From NCBI GenBank assembly GCA_020796225.1, contig CM036765.1, forward strand, positions 4,606,228 through 4,670,227: a stretch of 64,000 nt of DNA, given 5' to 3'. The notes beneath the pieces are model-generated. The model was not told the origin of the DNA and did no database searches. It saw only the letters and a program-made list of their open reading frames with translations. Made by a program: the position numbers and the translations under genes. This stretch comes from Arion vulgaris. Lineage: Eukaryota; Mollusca; Gastropoda; Stylommatophora; Arionidae. Numbering within the stretch: the first letter of the stretch is position 1; each line of letters opens with the position of its first letter. This document shows positions 22,195-32,540 of the stretch, piece after piece.

Positions 22195-22700
22195 TATTTT
22201 TTGTGGAGTGATAGCTGGTTGTGTTCTTTGTCCTGGGTCACGCTGGGATGAAGGGCAATGAGAGAGCAGATGTATTGGCGGGCAATGCTACGATTGAGAA
22301 TGGGTCTTCTATGGACATAAGCAACATCATCAACGCTCTCAGAGAAAACATACGAGCTGAAAATTTCAACAATGAAGATATAAAGGTTATTCTCTATCTC
22401 AGCTGATCAAGTTAAGCATACCGATAAGTTCGGCAAGACGGGAAAACCACGAGAGAAACCCAGTAGATACATCAATCAACACAGAAGGGAGTTGTTAGCC
22501 TAAACACACTGAGATACATGATTGCAAGGAGATCGGATCAATTATGGACATGTCCGATGTGTGATGAAGATCCTCAAATAAAAAATGAACAATGTGTACT
22601 TAAAAATCGCTCGTGTAGTAGGGCTAGACAATGGGTGCCGTAAGAAATAAAAGGATTGGAGCTCGACTACTGTCTTCGATATTTTGTTTTTCGAGAAGTC
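22195..22700 (+). mobile_element. RNase H LINE fragment (LINE D)
   Basis: The plus strand reads FVLGHAGMKGNERADVLAGN (RNase H C-terminal box), then INALRENIRAENF, and after a frameshift YMIARRSDQLWTCPMCDEDP, a Cys-rich knuckle. Related pieces lie at 36000-36260 and 56395-57330. Confidence 0.75.
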
Positions 22701-22783
22701 CTTAATACGTTTACACTGTCTATTTATTGATCATATTCATTGGCTTTGTTGCTTTCCCAGGTGTTCTTAGAACGTTTTATTCT

Positions 22784-23170
22784 CTTCTGATAACATGTAG
22801 TAATATTGTTCAATAAGACACAAATTTACCTAGAGATCTTCTGATAACATGTAGTAATATTGTTCAATAAGACACAAATTTACCTAGAGATCTTCTGATA
22901 ACATGTAGTAATATTGTTCAATGAGACACAAATTTACCTAGAGATCTTCTGATAACATGTAGTAATATTGTTCAATGAACACAAATTTACCTAGAGATCT
23001 TCTGATAACATGTAGTAATATTGTTCAATGAGACACAAATTTACCTAGAGATCTTCTGATAACATGTAGTAATATTGTTCAATAAGACACAAATTTACCT
23101 AGAGATCTTCTGATAACATGTAGTAATATTGTTCAATAAAACACAAATTTACCTAGAGATCTTCTGATAT
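22784..23170. repeat. 54-bp tandem array, 7 copies, near an exon donor
   Basis: Units start at 22784 and 22838 (CTTCTGATAACATGTAGTAA...CTAGAGAT). On the gene's strand each unit contains CTCTAG then GTAAATTTGTG, a plausible 5' splice site. The array begins about 45 bp inside the intron downstream of the exon at 23216. Confidence 0.95.
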
Positions 23171-23215
23171 GGTTTTAGAGAGCTATTGATAATGATTAAT
23201 TGTAGAGTTACTAAC

Positions 23216-23306
23216 CTTATTGAACTGATCTGACAGTGAAACAAAATCAGAACTGAGCAAAGAAGTTAATGACATAAGCCTTGATAACAGATAATTTGCC
23301 AGTACT
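23216..23306 (-). CDS. M13 peptidase exon (VLANYLLSRLM)
   Basis: 91 bp. Acceptor TGTTTCCTCATCAG; donor GTTAGT. One base completes the Arg codon begun in exon 29889-30022, then VLANYLLSRLMSLTSLLSSD and FVSLSDQFNK. It matches the M13 'NYL.WR.....' helix. Satellite arrays lie close on both sides (22784-23170 and 23337-23612). Confidence 0.93.
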
Positions 23307-23336
23307 CTGATGAGGAAACATTCAAAATAAGAACAA

Positions 23337-23612
23337 TTTTGAAATCTAAACAACGTTTAGTTTATACAATGTAATTATTTATTTTGAAATCTAAACAACG
23401 TTTAGTGTATACAATGTAATTATTTATTTTGAAATCTAAACAACGTTTAGTGTATACAATGTAATTATTTATTTTGAAATCTAAACAACGTTTAGTGTAT
23501 ACAATGTAATTATTTATTTTGAAATCTAAACAACGTTTAGTGTATACAATGTCATTATTTATTTTGAAATCTAAACAACGTTTAGTGTATACAATGTAAT
23601 TATTTATTTAAA
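23337..23612. repeat. 45-bp tandem array, ~6 copies, just upstream of an exon acceptor
   Basis: Unit ATTTTGAAATCTAAACAACG TTTAGTGTATACAATGTAAT TATTT; GAAATC starts at 23341 and 23386 give the period. On the gene's strand each unit carries ACGTTGTTTAG, an AG after a T-rich stretch, about 30-300 bp upstream of the true acceptor. Confidence 0.93.
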
Positions 23613-24104
23613 AATATTTAATTTTCTTGAAAATATATTGTAACCCCCGCCCCACCCCCTTCCCATTGTGCAGTGAATTTCATTAACATAAGAAGTGCAA
23701 GAATTACAAACTAGCATATGCTGTACATATCACCCATAATTATAGCATGAACCTCCATGTTTTGTTTAAACTGTATATAAGCAGAGATATTGATGTTCTA
23801 ATTTAAAATTTGTCTTTTATTTGGAAGAGTTGTATTGCGAAATCCATATCTATAAAACCAATTGGGTTAGACCTTTTTTGGGAGGTTCACGCTATAGCTA
23901 TATGTACATCATCTGCTAGTTTGACTTTCTTCATTTTTATGTTAGTGAAATCTACTCCCCGATGAAGGGAGAAGTTATATTTTCAAGAAAATCAAGTATG
24001 TTTTAAATAAATAATTACAATGCATACAATAAACGTTGTTTATCATCAAAAACAATGTCTTTTGCAACAAGTTGCCTAATTGTATGATTTTAATTAGCAG
24101 ACAA
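23613..24104. other. Intronic AT-rich sequence, nothing recognised
   Basis: Contains a C-rich run (CCCCCGCCCCACCCCC at about 23645) and a short LINE-like tail. I see no exon, promoter or structured repeat here. Confidence 0.4.
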
Positions 24105-24149
24105 CCCTTTTTCTGTGTGGGTCTCCCACCTTTTAAACAATAGCTAGTT

Positions 24150-24785
24150 TGGGTTTAGAAAAAGTAAAAGCTGCACAGACGTAATATTTACACTCAAACA
24201 GACCAGCAAACAAACAATCGAATACAATCAAAGTAAAAGCTGCAAGAGCAATATTTACACTAAAACAGACCAGCGAACAAACAATCGAATACAATCAAAG
24301 TAAAAGCTGCACAGACGTAATATTTACACTCAAACAGACCATCGAACAAACAATCGAATACAATCAAAGTAAAAGCTGCACATACGTAATATTTACACTC
24401 AAACAGACCAGCGAACAAACAATCGAATACAATCAAAGTAAAAGCTGCACAGACGCAATATTTACACTCAAACAGACCAGCAAACAAACAATCGAATACA
24501 ATCAAAGTAAAAGCTGCACAGACGTAATATTTACACTCAAACAGACCAGCGAACAAACAATCGAATACAATCAAAGTAAAAGCTGCACAGACGTAATATT
24601 TACACTCAAACAGACCAGCAAACAAACAATCGAATACAATCAAAGTAAAAGCTGCACAGACGCAATATTTACACTCAAACAGACCAGCAAACAAACAATC
24701 GAATACAATCAAAGTAAAAGCTGCACAGACGCAATATTTACACTCAAACAGACCAGCAAACAAACAATCGAATACAATCAAAGTA
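24150..24785 (+). repeat. 69-bp array of RT codons (23 codons, frame kept), ~9 copies
   Basis: Each unit encodes KSCTDVIFTLKQTSKQTIEY plus NQS on the plus strand, the RT motif following 'GFRK'. 69 bp is exactly 23 codons. Units differ by a few bases (GACGTAATA/GACGCAATA). It is bounded by the unique LINE B sequence from which it was copied. The opposite-strand open frame is an artefact. Confidence 0.95.
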
Positions 24786-25534
24786 AAAATCTTATATTGA
24801 TAGAAGAAGAGAAAACTTTTGATAGAGTAAACAGGTGCACATTATGGAAGATCACAGAAGAATATAGCGTCAGGGACAACTATTAGGTAACATAATAGTT
24901 TATATCAAGATAGTTAGAGTACAGTAAGAACAACAGAAGGAATGAATGTATGGTTCTCCATTACATCAGGTGTCAGACAAGGTTGTGTCCTCTCACCACT
25001 ACTCTTTATTGCATATATGGATAAAATAACTCAAGAGTGAAAATCAGATAAGGACGAAATAAATGAACTGCTTTTCGCAGATGCTCAGTGCCTGATGCAA
25101 AAAAAAAAAAAGAACAAGACATACAACAACATATTGACAACCTGAACCAAAATTGTATAAATCATGACATGAAAATCAATAACACTAAAACCGAGATAAT
25201 GAATATCGGAAGAAAACATAATAAACTAGACATTCGTCTCAATGCCCTACGTCAACCATGTGTAAGAATTCAAATACGTAGGAAACATTATCATAGACAA
25301 TGAAGACTAGACATATAGGTAGAAGCTAGAGTACAAAAACGAAATGGTGCAACCTACCAATGTATACCCTGAGCTATTACAGCCAAACATGGACAATGAG
25401 CAAAGCGCAGTCAAAAAAAAATAACTGCATGTGAAATGTGATACCTAAGAAAAGTTACCATCAACACCAGAAAAGACAGAGTCGCCAAAATCAGTATAAG
25501 AAAGTTGACACAGAACCTTGCTTGAATTACATTG

Positions 25535-27280
25535 GCAAAACACGTAATTACAAAGTACTGTAGTTTACAAATTACAAAAACAATGACAAAATACAGCAAC
25601 GTTTCAACCAACAAGGCCTTTATCAAGCAAACGAACAAACAGGAGTGACAAATTAAAATGAAACACAAATGGACGACCAAACACAAACGTATCCAAGGAA
25701 AATCTGGAATAAAAACGAATAACGAAATAAATGTAACACAAAAACACACATAAAAACTAGAAATAGAACGGAAAAGAAACAATGAAACATCTAGTAGAAT
25801 ATATAACTTGAATACATGCAACATATACCCATATAGATTACAAAACATGGGAAGAGAAAGTACTAGAAGCATAAGAATGTAATACGTTGAGCCCGCGTGG
25901 TCTGAAGGTACCATACAAAGAAATCAACCGATTCTCCAGAGCAAATCGACTGCGATCATCCGAGGAACATGATCGGATGGCTGTGACCTGGACATCGTGA
26001 GCTCCTAAATGGCCAGTATCATTGAAATGGTGGCTACAGGGGTCACAGAGCATTGGCGTATGTCGCGCAAGTGTTGGGCGAATCGGTCACTGAGCCTCTT
26101 GCCTGTCTCGCCGATATAAGCCTTGTTACACCGTTTACAGATAATGGCATAGATAAGATTACGGGACTCGCATGTGAACCCATCGTCAATAAAAAACGTG
26201 CCTAAAGGAAAGATACAGTACGCGTCTGTATTACATAGCACACGTGTTGCAACGCCGACGCCACTGGACAGTGAAAAATGAGTCTGGATATTGGACTTCA
26301 GGCGACTGTGTACTAACATATCTTTAAGACTTATGTCCCGTCTGTAAGCAACCAAAGGATAGTTGGGGAAGACAGAACAGGTCTCAGGATCTGATCTAAG
26401 GATAGACAGATGACGGAATAAAACATTTTCACCAGGGAACTATGGGGGTGGTAAGTTAAGATAAGTTTTACTCTATCAGAGTTAGTAGTCCTATGCTGGC
26501 TGGTAAGGGCCTGCTGGCGAGTGATTTTCTGAATTCGATGCATAGCCGAGACAAGCACCCTCTCCGGGTATAGGCGCCTACGAAAGAAATCAAGCATCTC
26601 GTGAGCTCTCCCAAGAAAATGATCGTCCTCGCTACAAAGGCGACGAAGGCGTAAGAGCTGCGAGAATGGCAAGAGTCACGACAAGCCGGGGATGGGAAGA
26701 AGTATAGAGGAGAAAACTATGTGCATCAGTAGGCTTGTAATATACTGATGTAGTGATAGTGGATAGGCGTAAGGTGATAGTAATGTCAAGAAAGTTGACA
26801 CAAGTAGTGGAGATGTGAGAAGTAAAACGAATAGAAGGGTTGAAAACATTAATGAAATTAATGAAGCGTGACAAATAGGCTTCAGGCATATCAGTGATGC
26901 CAATACAGTCATCAATGTATCTGTGATAGACAGACGGAAGGGGCCATCATATGTAGTCCATACTAGGTGTTCAAGATAACCCATGAATAGACAAGCATAA
27001 CTAGGTCCCATTTTAGTACCCATGGCAACCCCATTGATCTGCTCAAAGAATTGGTCATTAAACTGAAAGGAGTGAGAACTAGTTCAGCAAGACGAAGGAG
27101 AGCAGAAGTTGACACAAGTGGATTAGTCCTCCTATTGAGAAAGAACTGGAGAGCTATAAGGCCGTCAGGATGAGGTATAGAAGTGTACAATGAGCACACA
27201 TCAAGGAGGAAGAGACGGTAGGTTCTCTCGGGTAACAACTCAATCGTAGAAAAGACAGACAAAGCTTACATTGAGTTACA
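25535..27280 (-). mobile_element. Penelope-like element with GIY-YIG endonuclease, 5'-truncated
   Basis: The minus strand reads LFLLDVCSLYTSIPHPDG (about 27150-27200), MGTKMGPSYACLFMGYLEH (about 26960-27023), YIDDCIGITDMPEAY (catalytic YIDD, about 26880-26925) and NFLDITI, then a GIY-YIG nuclease: LIYAIICKRCNKAYIGETGK (about 26100-26155). These are diagnostic of endonuclease-bearing Penelope-like elements. It is flanked by a 13-bp duplication TTGAATTACATTG (25522-25534 and 27281-27293). Several frameshifts are present. Confidence 0.92.
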
Positions 27281-27594
27281 TTGAATTACATTGAGAAACA
27301 AAGAATGAAGTGGTTCAGCTACTTAATTGTAGAGCAACCAACCTCCACAGTATACCTATTCTTCTAAGCAGAAAATCAGGAAAGAAGGCGAGAGAAAGAC
27401 CACGAAAAATATGTTTAGATGATATAACAGAATCCTGCTAAATACAAAAATAACTATCATCCAAGCTACTAGAAAAGCGCAAGACAAACACAGAAACCCA
27501 AAACACTGGGAAACAACCCGGTATCAGCGTGACAAAAGAAAGAAAAAAACAACAAGAAAAGCTATTCTGGTTTGAATGTTCAGAAGTAAGGATT

Positions 27595-27694
27595 CAGTTT
27601 TGCTAAAGAAGTTATTCTGTTAAAATAAACAAAAATAAAGAATTAAATGTTGCTAAGAAAGTTATTCAGTTTGAATGAACAAAAAGAAAGAATT
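27595..27694. repeat. ~47-bp tandem repeat, left half (interrupted)
   Basis: Units of GAATTAAATGTTGCTAAGAA AGTTATTCAGTTTGAATG...; the same units resume at 29241-29335 on the far side of LINE C copy 2. Confidence 0.8.
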
Positions 27695-29240
27695 GGTTAT
27701 TGGTTATTGGTTATTGGTTACTAAACTGACGTCATTGCACTCCGGGCAGACCCATAGATGCTCAGTCTCCCCAACAGATATCGAAGAGTATGCATACTGA
27801 TGGTTCCTGTGGCTCGCTGATTAAACACACCTCTCACTCTGCCTCTCAAGCATCCAGTTCGACTTGAACAACGGGTAACTCAAACTGCTTAAATCGCTTG
27901 ATCGATTCAACATCGATTTTAGTGTCCTCATCCAACAGAGAGTCGCGAAGAGACCGAAGAATATCCCCTTATCCATCTTCAACTCCCAACAATCGATGCT
28001 GTTGATGCAAGCCTGTCCGCTCTCTCATTACCGTAAACACCCGCATGCCCAGGACAGTATATCCACTAAGCCGCTGGAGGTTAGAAACTTCTATAGACGA
28101 CATCCACTCATACCGAAACCTGCCCTTCTGGATCTTGTGAAGCATCGACTGAGAGTCAGATACAACAACGGCCCCAGTAAATGAAGTCCCAGAAATCCAA
28201 TGGAGGCAGCAGTAACGGCCTCAACCTCCATCCTCATACTAGAAGTAGTTGTCCTGAATGCCCCACTTCGCTCTGCAACAACCCTACCATGCGCATTAGC
28301 CAAGAAACCCCAGCCGGATTTCTTACCACGTTGAACCGACCCATCAGTATATACAACAACATCATCATCCCTTGCATTATCTTCTATCAGCTGCTTAACT
28401 GCGAGATCAGCCTTCATTTTGCCCCAATCTCTACATTCTCTTCCAAGATTAATAATAACGTTGAGATAGTTCATCATGCTACCATCTGTTGGGATCCATT
28501 CTTCCCTTTTGGTAGAGTCGCAACCGTAGTCACCTGGCCAATTGTTCTCTCAGCCTGGGCCATCCACAACATGCCACGCTTGATTCTCGTGCCCTTAACA
28601 TCATTAGTGTTCTTGTGAAGTGGATGTCTCTTATCCGAAGTAACCCGCATATATGCTTTGGTTTGGGCAATTGCATGGCGGGAGCGTAGTGACAGAAGGC
28701 CAAGCATATATCTCATCTTCACAATGGAGGTATCTCTAGTGCAGCCCAGAACTATACGCATACCTTCATTCTGAACCCGTTCGAGTCGTTCACATTGTGA
28801 TCTTGATATCGTAAGAATTCCGAGTCCGTAATCTACCACTGACATTACCAGTCGATCGAACAAAATGGCAAGTAGTCTCTGCTCAAGGTGTGCGGCCACC
28901 ATAACTTTGAGAGCCGCAAGACCACGCTTGCACCGTTGTATCGTCTGTTCAATATGGTGTTTGAAAGATAGACTACGATCAAAGTTATTCCAAGATAGCG
29001 CAGCCTGTCTCTGCGCTCGATGGTATGTTCGTCAAAGATTACACGGGTAGGTCAGCCTTGACGATGTGATTATTCAACGAGCACCATAACATACACGCTT
29101 TTTCAGGATTGACCTGAGAGCGAGAATCTCTACACCAACCCGAGATGGTATGCAATGTTTTCTGAATGTCGTCAACCATCTCTCGTCTATCTGACCCAGT
29201 CCTATATATTAAGATATCATCTGCAAATGCCAATTTGCAG
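27695..29240 (-). mobile_element. LINE C copy 2, inverted relative to 14640
   Basis: The minus strand encodes the RT catalytic box (MAFADDILIYRTGSDRRE at about 29180-29233), the RT tail, then RNase H (DDDVVVYTDGSVQ, MEVEAVTAA, catalytic residues as in copy 1). Nearly identical to copy 1 but extends further 5'. It ends in four copies of TTGGTTA at 27693-27720 and is flanked by AAAGAATT duplications (27687-27694, 29241-29248). One frameshift lies near 28200. Confidence 0.9.
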
Positions 29241-29335
29241 AAAGAATTAAATGTTGCTAAGAAAGTTATTCAGTTTGAATGCACAAAAAGAAAGAATTAA
29301 ATGTTTCTAAGAAAGTTATTCAGTTTGAATGCACA
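29241..29335. repeat. ~47-bp tandem repeat, right half
   Basis: Two units of AAAGAATTAAATGTTKCTAA... matching 27595-27694, showing that LINE C copy 2 inserted into this array. Confidence 0.8.
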
Positions 29336-29399
29336 AAAAGCAACTGTACAAAATACTTGATATTTCAACATGAACAGAATTTCATTATTGCCTCCATCT

Positions 29400-29550
29400 T
29401 TGAAGTCGGAAAAGGCACGCCTGAAGGGCGAGGGACACTAGTGATTGGGAAAGCAAGCCTTCACGCAAAAATCAGCCAGAAGCACCATATCGGATACCCT
29501 GACTGCGCCTGAATTCTTAGCGGGTGATCGAGAAGAAGAAGAAGATTATT
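29400..29550 (+). mobile_element. Interspersed repeat S4 fragment
   Basis: Shares GCGAGGGACACTAGTGATTG, CTTCACGCAAAAATCAG and GACTGCGCCTGAATTC with 16850-17030 and 36640-36745. Ends in GAAGAAGAAGAAG. Confidence 0.7.
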
Positions 29551-29602
29551 GCCTCCAAATTGTAATGTACAAATTATTTGCATAAACAATGAGCACAGTT
29601 TG

Positions 29603-29917
29603 AATTCTTACCGAGGACTAACGTTGCTAGAAGAATTCTTACCGAGGACTAACGTTGCTGAAGAATTCTTCAGGACTAACGTTGAAGAATTCTTACCGAG
29701 GACTAACGTTGCTTAGAAGAATTCTTACCGAGGACTAACGTTGCTTAAAAGAATTCTTACCGAGGACTAACGTTGCTTAGAAGAATTCTTACCGAGGACT
29801 AACGTTGCTTAGAAGAATTCTTACCGAGGACTAACGTTGCTTAGAAGAATTCTTACCGAGGACTAACGTTGCTTAGAAGATTTCTTACCGAGGACTAACG
29901 TTGCTTAGAAGAATTCC
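29603..29917. repeat. 32-bp minisatellite copied from an exon 3' end plus splice donor
   Basis: Ten units; the tenth is the exon end itself. On the gene's strand a unit is AGAATTCTTCTAAGCAACG then TTAGTCCTCGGTA: about 28 exonic bases (LGILLSNVSPR codons) plus the first intronic bases. Eight of the nine intronic units keep CCTCG/GTAAGA intact. Near-identity to the exon argues for recent expansion. Use of any decoy would place a TAA right after the junction codon. Confidence 0.95.
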
Positions 29918-30022
29918 AAGTTTCTCAAGGTAACGTGGCTCTGAGATGACGAAGATCTCCCCCATGAGAAAATCTGTACTTCTGTCAGCAGTTAAACCTT
30001 GAAAGTACTTCATCCAATTGAA
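29889..30022 (-). CDS. M13 peptidase exon (FNWMKYF...PRYLEKL)
   Basis: 134 bp, phase 0 start after AAACAAATTCAG, ending CCT CG before donor GTAAGA. It encodes FNWMKYFQGLTADRSTDFLM, GEIFVISEPRYLEKL and GILLSNVSP. This matches the M13 'W..yf........v.v..P.YL..L..ll' segment. The two-base end phase fits exon 23216-23306. Its last ~28 bases are the template for the tandem array that fills the start of the intron. Confidence 0.94.
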
Positions 30023-30119
30023 CTGAATTTGTTTTGTTTTATCAAAGTACAAAATCAAACAATTATTAGTTCACGTGAACATAACAAATTATACAACTGC
30101 AGGATAATGATCACAGAAG

Positions 30120-31175
30120 ATATATATTATTACTAGCAGTTTACCCGTTCTTCGTACGGGGAATTTTGTTTAAATCTGTTTGTAAAGTCCCTTAAAGAAA
30201 CATGCCACGTTGTATTAAAATTGGCTTCTTCCCCATTAAAAACAATGTTTTCTCTTCATGCATCGGCCAGTAAAACCTGATACAACAGAATTTCCGTTCC
30301 CGTGAAAGTTGACAAATAACAATTTAAAATGGCCTTCATTTCGATTGCCAGTAAAACCTGATACAACATAATTCCCGTTCTCGTAAAAGTTGAATTTAGT
30401 TTAAATCTAGTTGTAATAATTCACCCCTTTTAAAGTTACATTTGTTATCCTTTTACGCTGATCTTCCGAGCCCACATAAACTGTCCCTTCCCTTAAATTG
30501 AATTCCCGTGGAAGTTGAAATATAAAAATTGGCAAATTAAATTTATTCAGATTATCAACTTATCCACGTGTTTAAAATAATAATAATAATTGGCCCGAAC
30601 GTGAATGGAGCGCATTGTCTACTGCAATGTAGGCAAGCACGCTATCAATTACCCTACTGAAACTTATAAATAAATGTGTTTAAAATAGGTTACAATAATA
30701 GTGACGTTATCATAGCATTATATGACCAGACCTTGATCAGAAAGTAATAATCTTTGTCAAAGTCTGTATGTAGTGTGCTGTGACATTCGTCACTTTGTTG
30801 TATTGTTTGTTTGATAAAGGCCTTGTTGGTCGAAACATTGCTGTGTATTGTCCATTGTTTTTGTAATTTGTAAAACTACCGTACTTTGTGATTGAGGATT
30901 TCGCCAAAAGTAACAACATGGTTACGTGACCGAGATTGTAGTGAAATCATGGATATACGCTTTCGGTGATTTCTATGCAGAAAGACCATGCGCGTTAAGT
31001 TAGGAATAACTTTAGAGAAACGTACAAAAAGTCTAGTTTGATAATTTTCGTATTCATGAAAGCCACTTTCGTGCCAAATTTCAAGTCCGTAGGATGTCCA
31101 GATATCTCCAAACAATTGGGACAGACATACAATTTCATTGATCTTTGTCTTATATATATAAGATAGATTAATAAA
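30120..31175 (+). mobile_element. Unclassified invertebrate repeat (ACTAGC..ACCCGT start)
   Basis: Begins TACTAGCAGTTTACCCGTTC and ends near CAGACATACAATTTCATTGA, resembling from memory a common unclassified invertebrate repeat. Internally GCCAGTAAAACCTGATACAAC appears twice (30270, 30345). It contains a Penelope-like 3' end at 30735-30900. No coding frame. Confidence 0.4.
30735..30900 (+). mobile_element. Penelope-like element 3' end
   Basis: TTTGATAAAGGCCTTGTTGG TCGAAAC.TTGCTGT and TTTTTGTAATTTGTAAAACTAC match the reverse complement of the 3' end of the element at 25535-25625. Confidence 0.75.
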
Positions 31176-31329
31176 TGCAATAATCATTTAATCTATTGTC
31201 TATTGTCTTTCACCAGGTGTTTGATAGAATTGGTTGTCCACTCGTGCCGTTAAGCGTGGGGTGGGAGTTTTAATGTGCGTTAAGTACCGGATGAGTCGCC
31301 CTTGTGTTATATCCGTGTGTGTTTATTTT

Positions 31330-31495
31330 AGTATGGTCTTGATATTGTCTATTATCTTCAAAATTACTTCAGGACCCTCGCCGGTGCTACGGAGTTCGTC
31401 ACTGCAGCTGAGATATTCCTGTGTAAGAAAGAGATCAGAGCACACATGATTACTCACCGAAGTGCAATAGTGATGGTCCTATCAATCAATAGGTG
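31330..31495 (+). mobile_element. SINE S2 3' half
   Basis: CTTCAAAATTACTTCAGGAC, GGTGCTACGGAGTTCGTC, one AAGAAAGAGATCAGAGCACA unit, then GGTCCTATCAATCAATAG. Here the tail segment is single copy, a useful reference for the amplified copies. Confidence 0.8.
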
Positions 31496-31505
31496 AAGTT
31501 AATCT

Positions 31506-31513
31506 CTTTAGTT

Positions 31514-31545
<32 letters not shown>

Positions 31546-31560
31546 GTTAGTTAGTTTGTT
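31506..31560. repeat. (GTTA)n microsatellite
   Basis: About 12 imperfect tetranucleotide units at 31506-31558. Confidence 0.9.
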
Positions 31561-31735
31561 CCTTTCGTGCCAAAGTCGGCACATAGGGCAGAGGTTTTAG
31601 ATCTCCATGTGATGCGGTTCTTTGCTAGCAGTTGGAGATCTTGTAGGGTTTTACATCCCAATAGTTTACTTTCTTGTTGGATAATCTCCTATTAGAGTTG
31701 TAATCAAGCAGAGTAGAACTTATTGATATTTGTAA
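31561..31735 (-). mobile_element. LINE C-terminal fragment
   Basis: The minus strand reads LLGCKTLQDLQLLAKNRITW RS then ALCADFGTK, the terminal 'A.dR..WR....LCA..G' motif of endonuclease LINEs. Confidence 0.55.
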
Positions 31736-31744
31736 GTGGAGTGC

Positions 31745-32540
31745 TCATGCATGTCGTATGCCAGTAGGGTCATTAGCTGAGACAGCTCTCTGACAAACAG
31801 TAGATGAGACAAGAAGATTCAGATGTCCAAAGGAAACATGGAAGAACGTGTAAGGAGAGTTGAAAGATTGTGGCCTAACGTGGGCAAGAATTGGCAGAAA
31901 GGTGGCATACTCTTTGGCGTAGATCCAAGCCAAAATATAAGGCAGAACGGATCGTTAGAGATCGTGTAAGGGTAACCGCCCTGAAAGAAAATGGCAACGG
32001 AGAACGAACCGAGCAAACGCTGGTTGAAACCGGATACACGCCCGAAAGATAAGCACCAGCGCTCAAAACGGCACTGAAAGTGTAACGTGGCTACCCATGC
32101 TGACGCTGCATGGACCAAAATTCGGGAACGTAAAGAAGGATCGGATCGTTAGAGAGAACTTGTGCAATCTAGGGTAAGCTACCCTAGTAAATAAAATGCT
32201 GCCACTAAGTCGGATGTGCTGGCCTATTCACCATAAGCGCATAACTTGACACAACGCAAAAATCGTTCTTGGCAAATGCTGTTTATATATCACAACAAGA
32301 ATGGTCAAAATAGCCGAAAAGAACGATCGAAGAAGAAGAATGGTGGCAGAACCGCAGCAATAGAAATACCTTATGGAAACCTTATGTGTCGAAGCCACCG
32401 GCGTAATAAATAATAGGGACAACGTCGCACCAGCGTCAGGGAGCTGGCACTGACAAATAACCTACCCGCCTAGACGGTATAGCCTGAAACAGACTACCGA
32501 ACTGTAGTCTGGCTAAGCGGGTAGGGATCGAAGGCAAACT
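31745..32540. repeat. Unclassified interspersed repeat shared with 40190-42110
   Basis: GGCGTAGATCCAAGCCAAAATATA, GGTTGAAACCG and GATAAGCACCAG at 31915-32060 match 41885-42000. GGGACAACGTCGCACCAG and AAGCGGGTAGGGATCGA at 32410-32530 match 40300-40420. A SINE S3 copy (32155-32345) lies within. No coding function recognised. Confidence 0.5.
32155..32345 (+). mobile_element. SINE S3 copy
   Basis: GCTACCCTAGTAAATAAAAT, GGCGCATAAYTTGRCACAAC-like text and a GAACGATCGAAGAAGAAGAA end; close to the copies at 41925 and 51565. Confidence 0.75.

Larger units (their letters stand above)
24105..27560 (+). mobile_element. LINE B, split by a Penelope-like element
   Basis: The plus strand gives GFRKSKSCTDVIFTLKQTS (about 24140), EEEKTFDRVNRCTLWK (about 24803-24850), SGVRQGCVLSPLLFIAYMDK (about 24967-25025), NELLFADAQCLM (catalytic FADD changed to FADA, about 25065), SYYSQTWTMSK and VAKISIRK (to 25521). 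It resumes at 27294 (QRMKWFSYLI..., SGKKARERPRK). Several frameshifts are present. A 69-bp array lies in the RT domain. The intervening 25535-27280 is a separate insertion with target duplication. Confidence 0.85.

Noticed and set aside
23300..23330. Hammerhead-like CTGATGAGGAAAC motif
   Set aside because: Is the reverse complement of an exon acceptor; no flanking helices to complete a ribozyme fold.
24260..24781. Minus-strand 23-residue-repeat protein
   Set aside because: Opposite strand of the LINE B RT array; the plus strand carries the meaningful RT motif.
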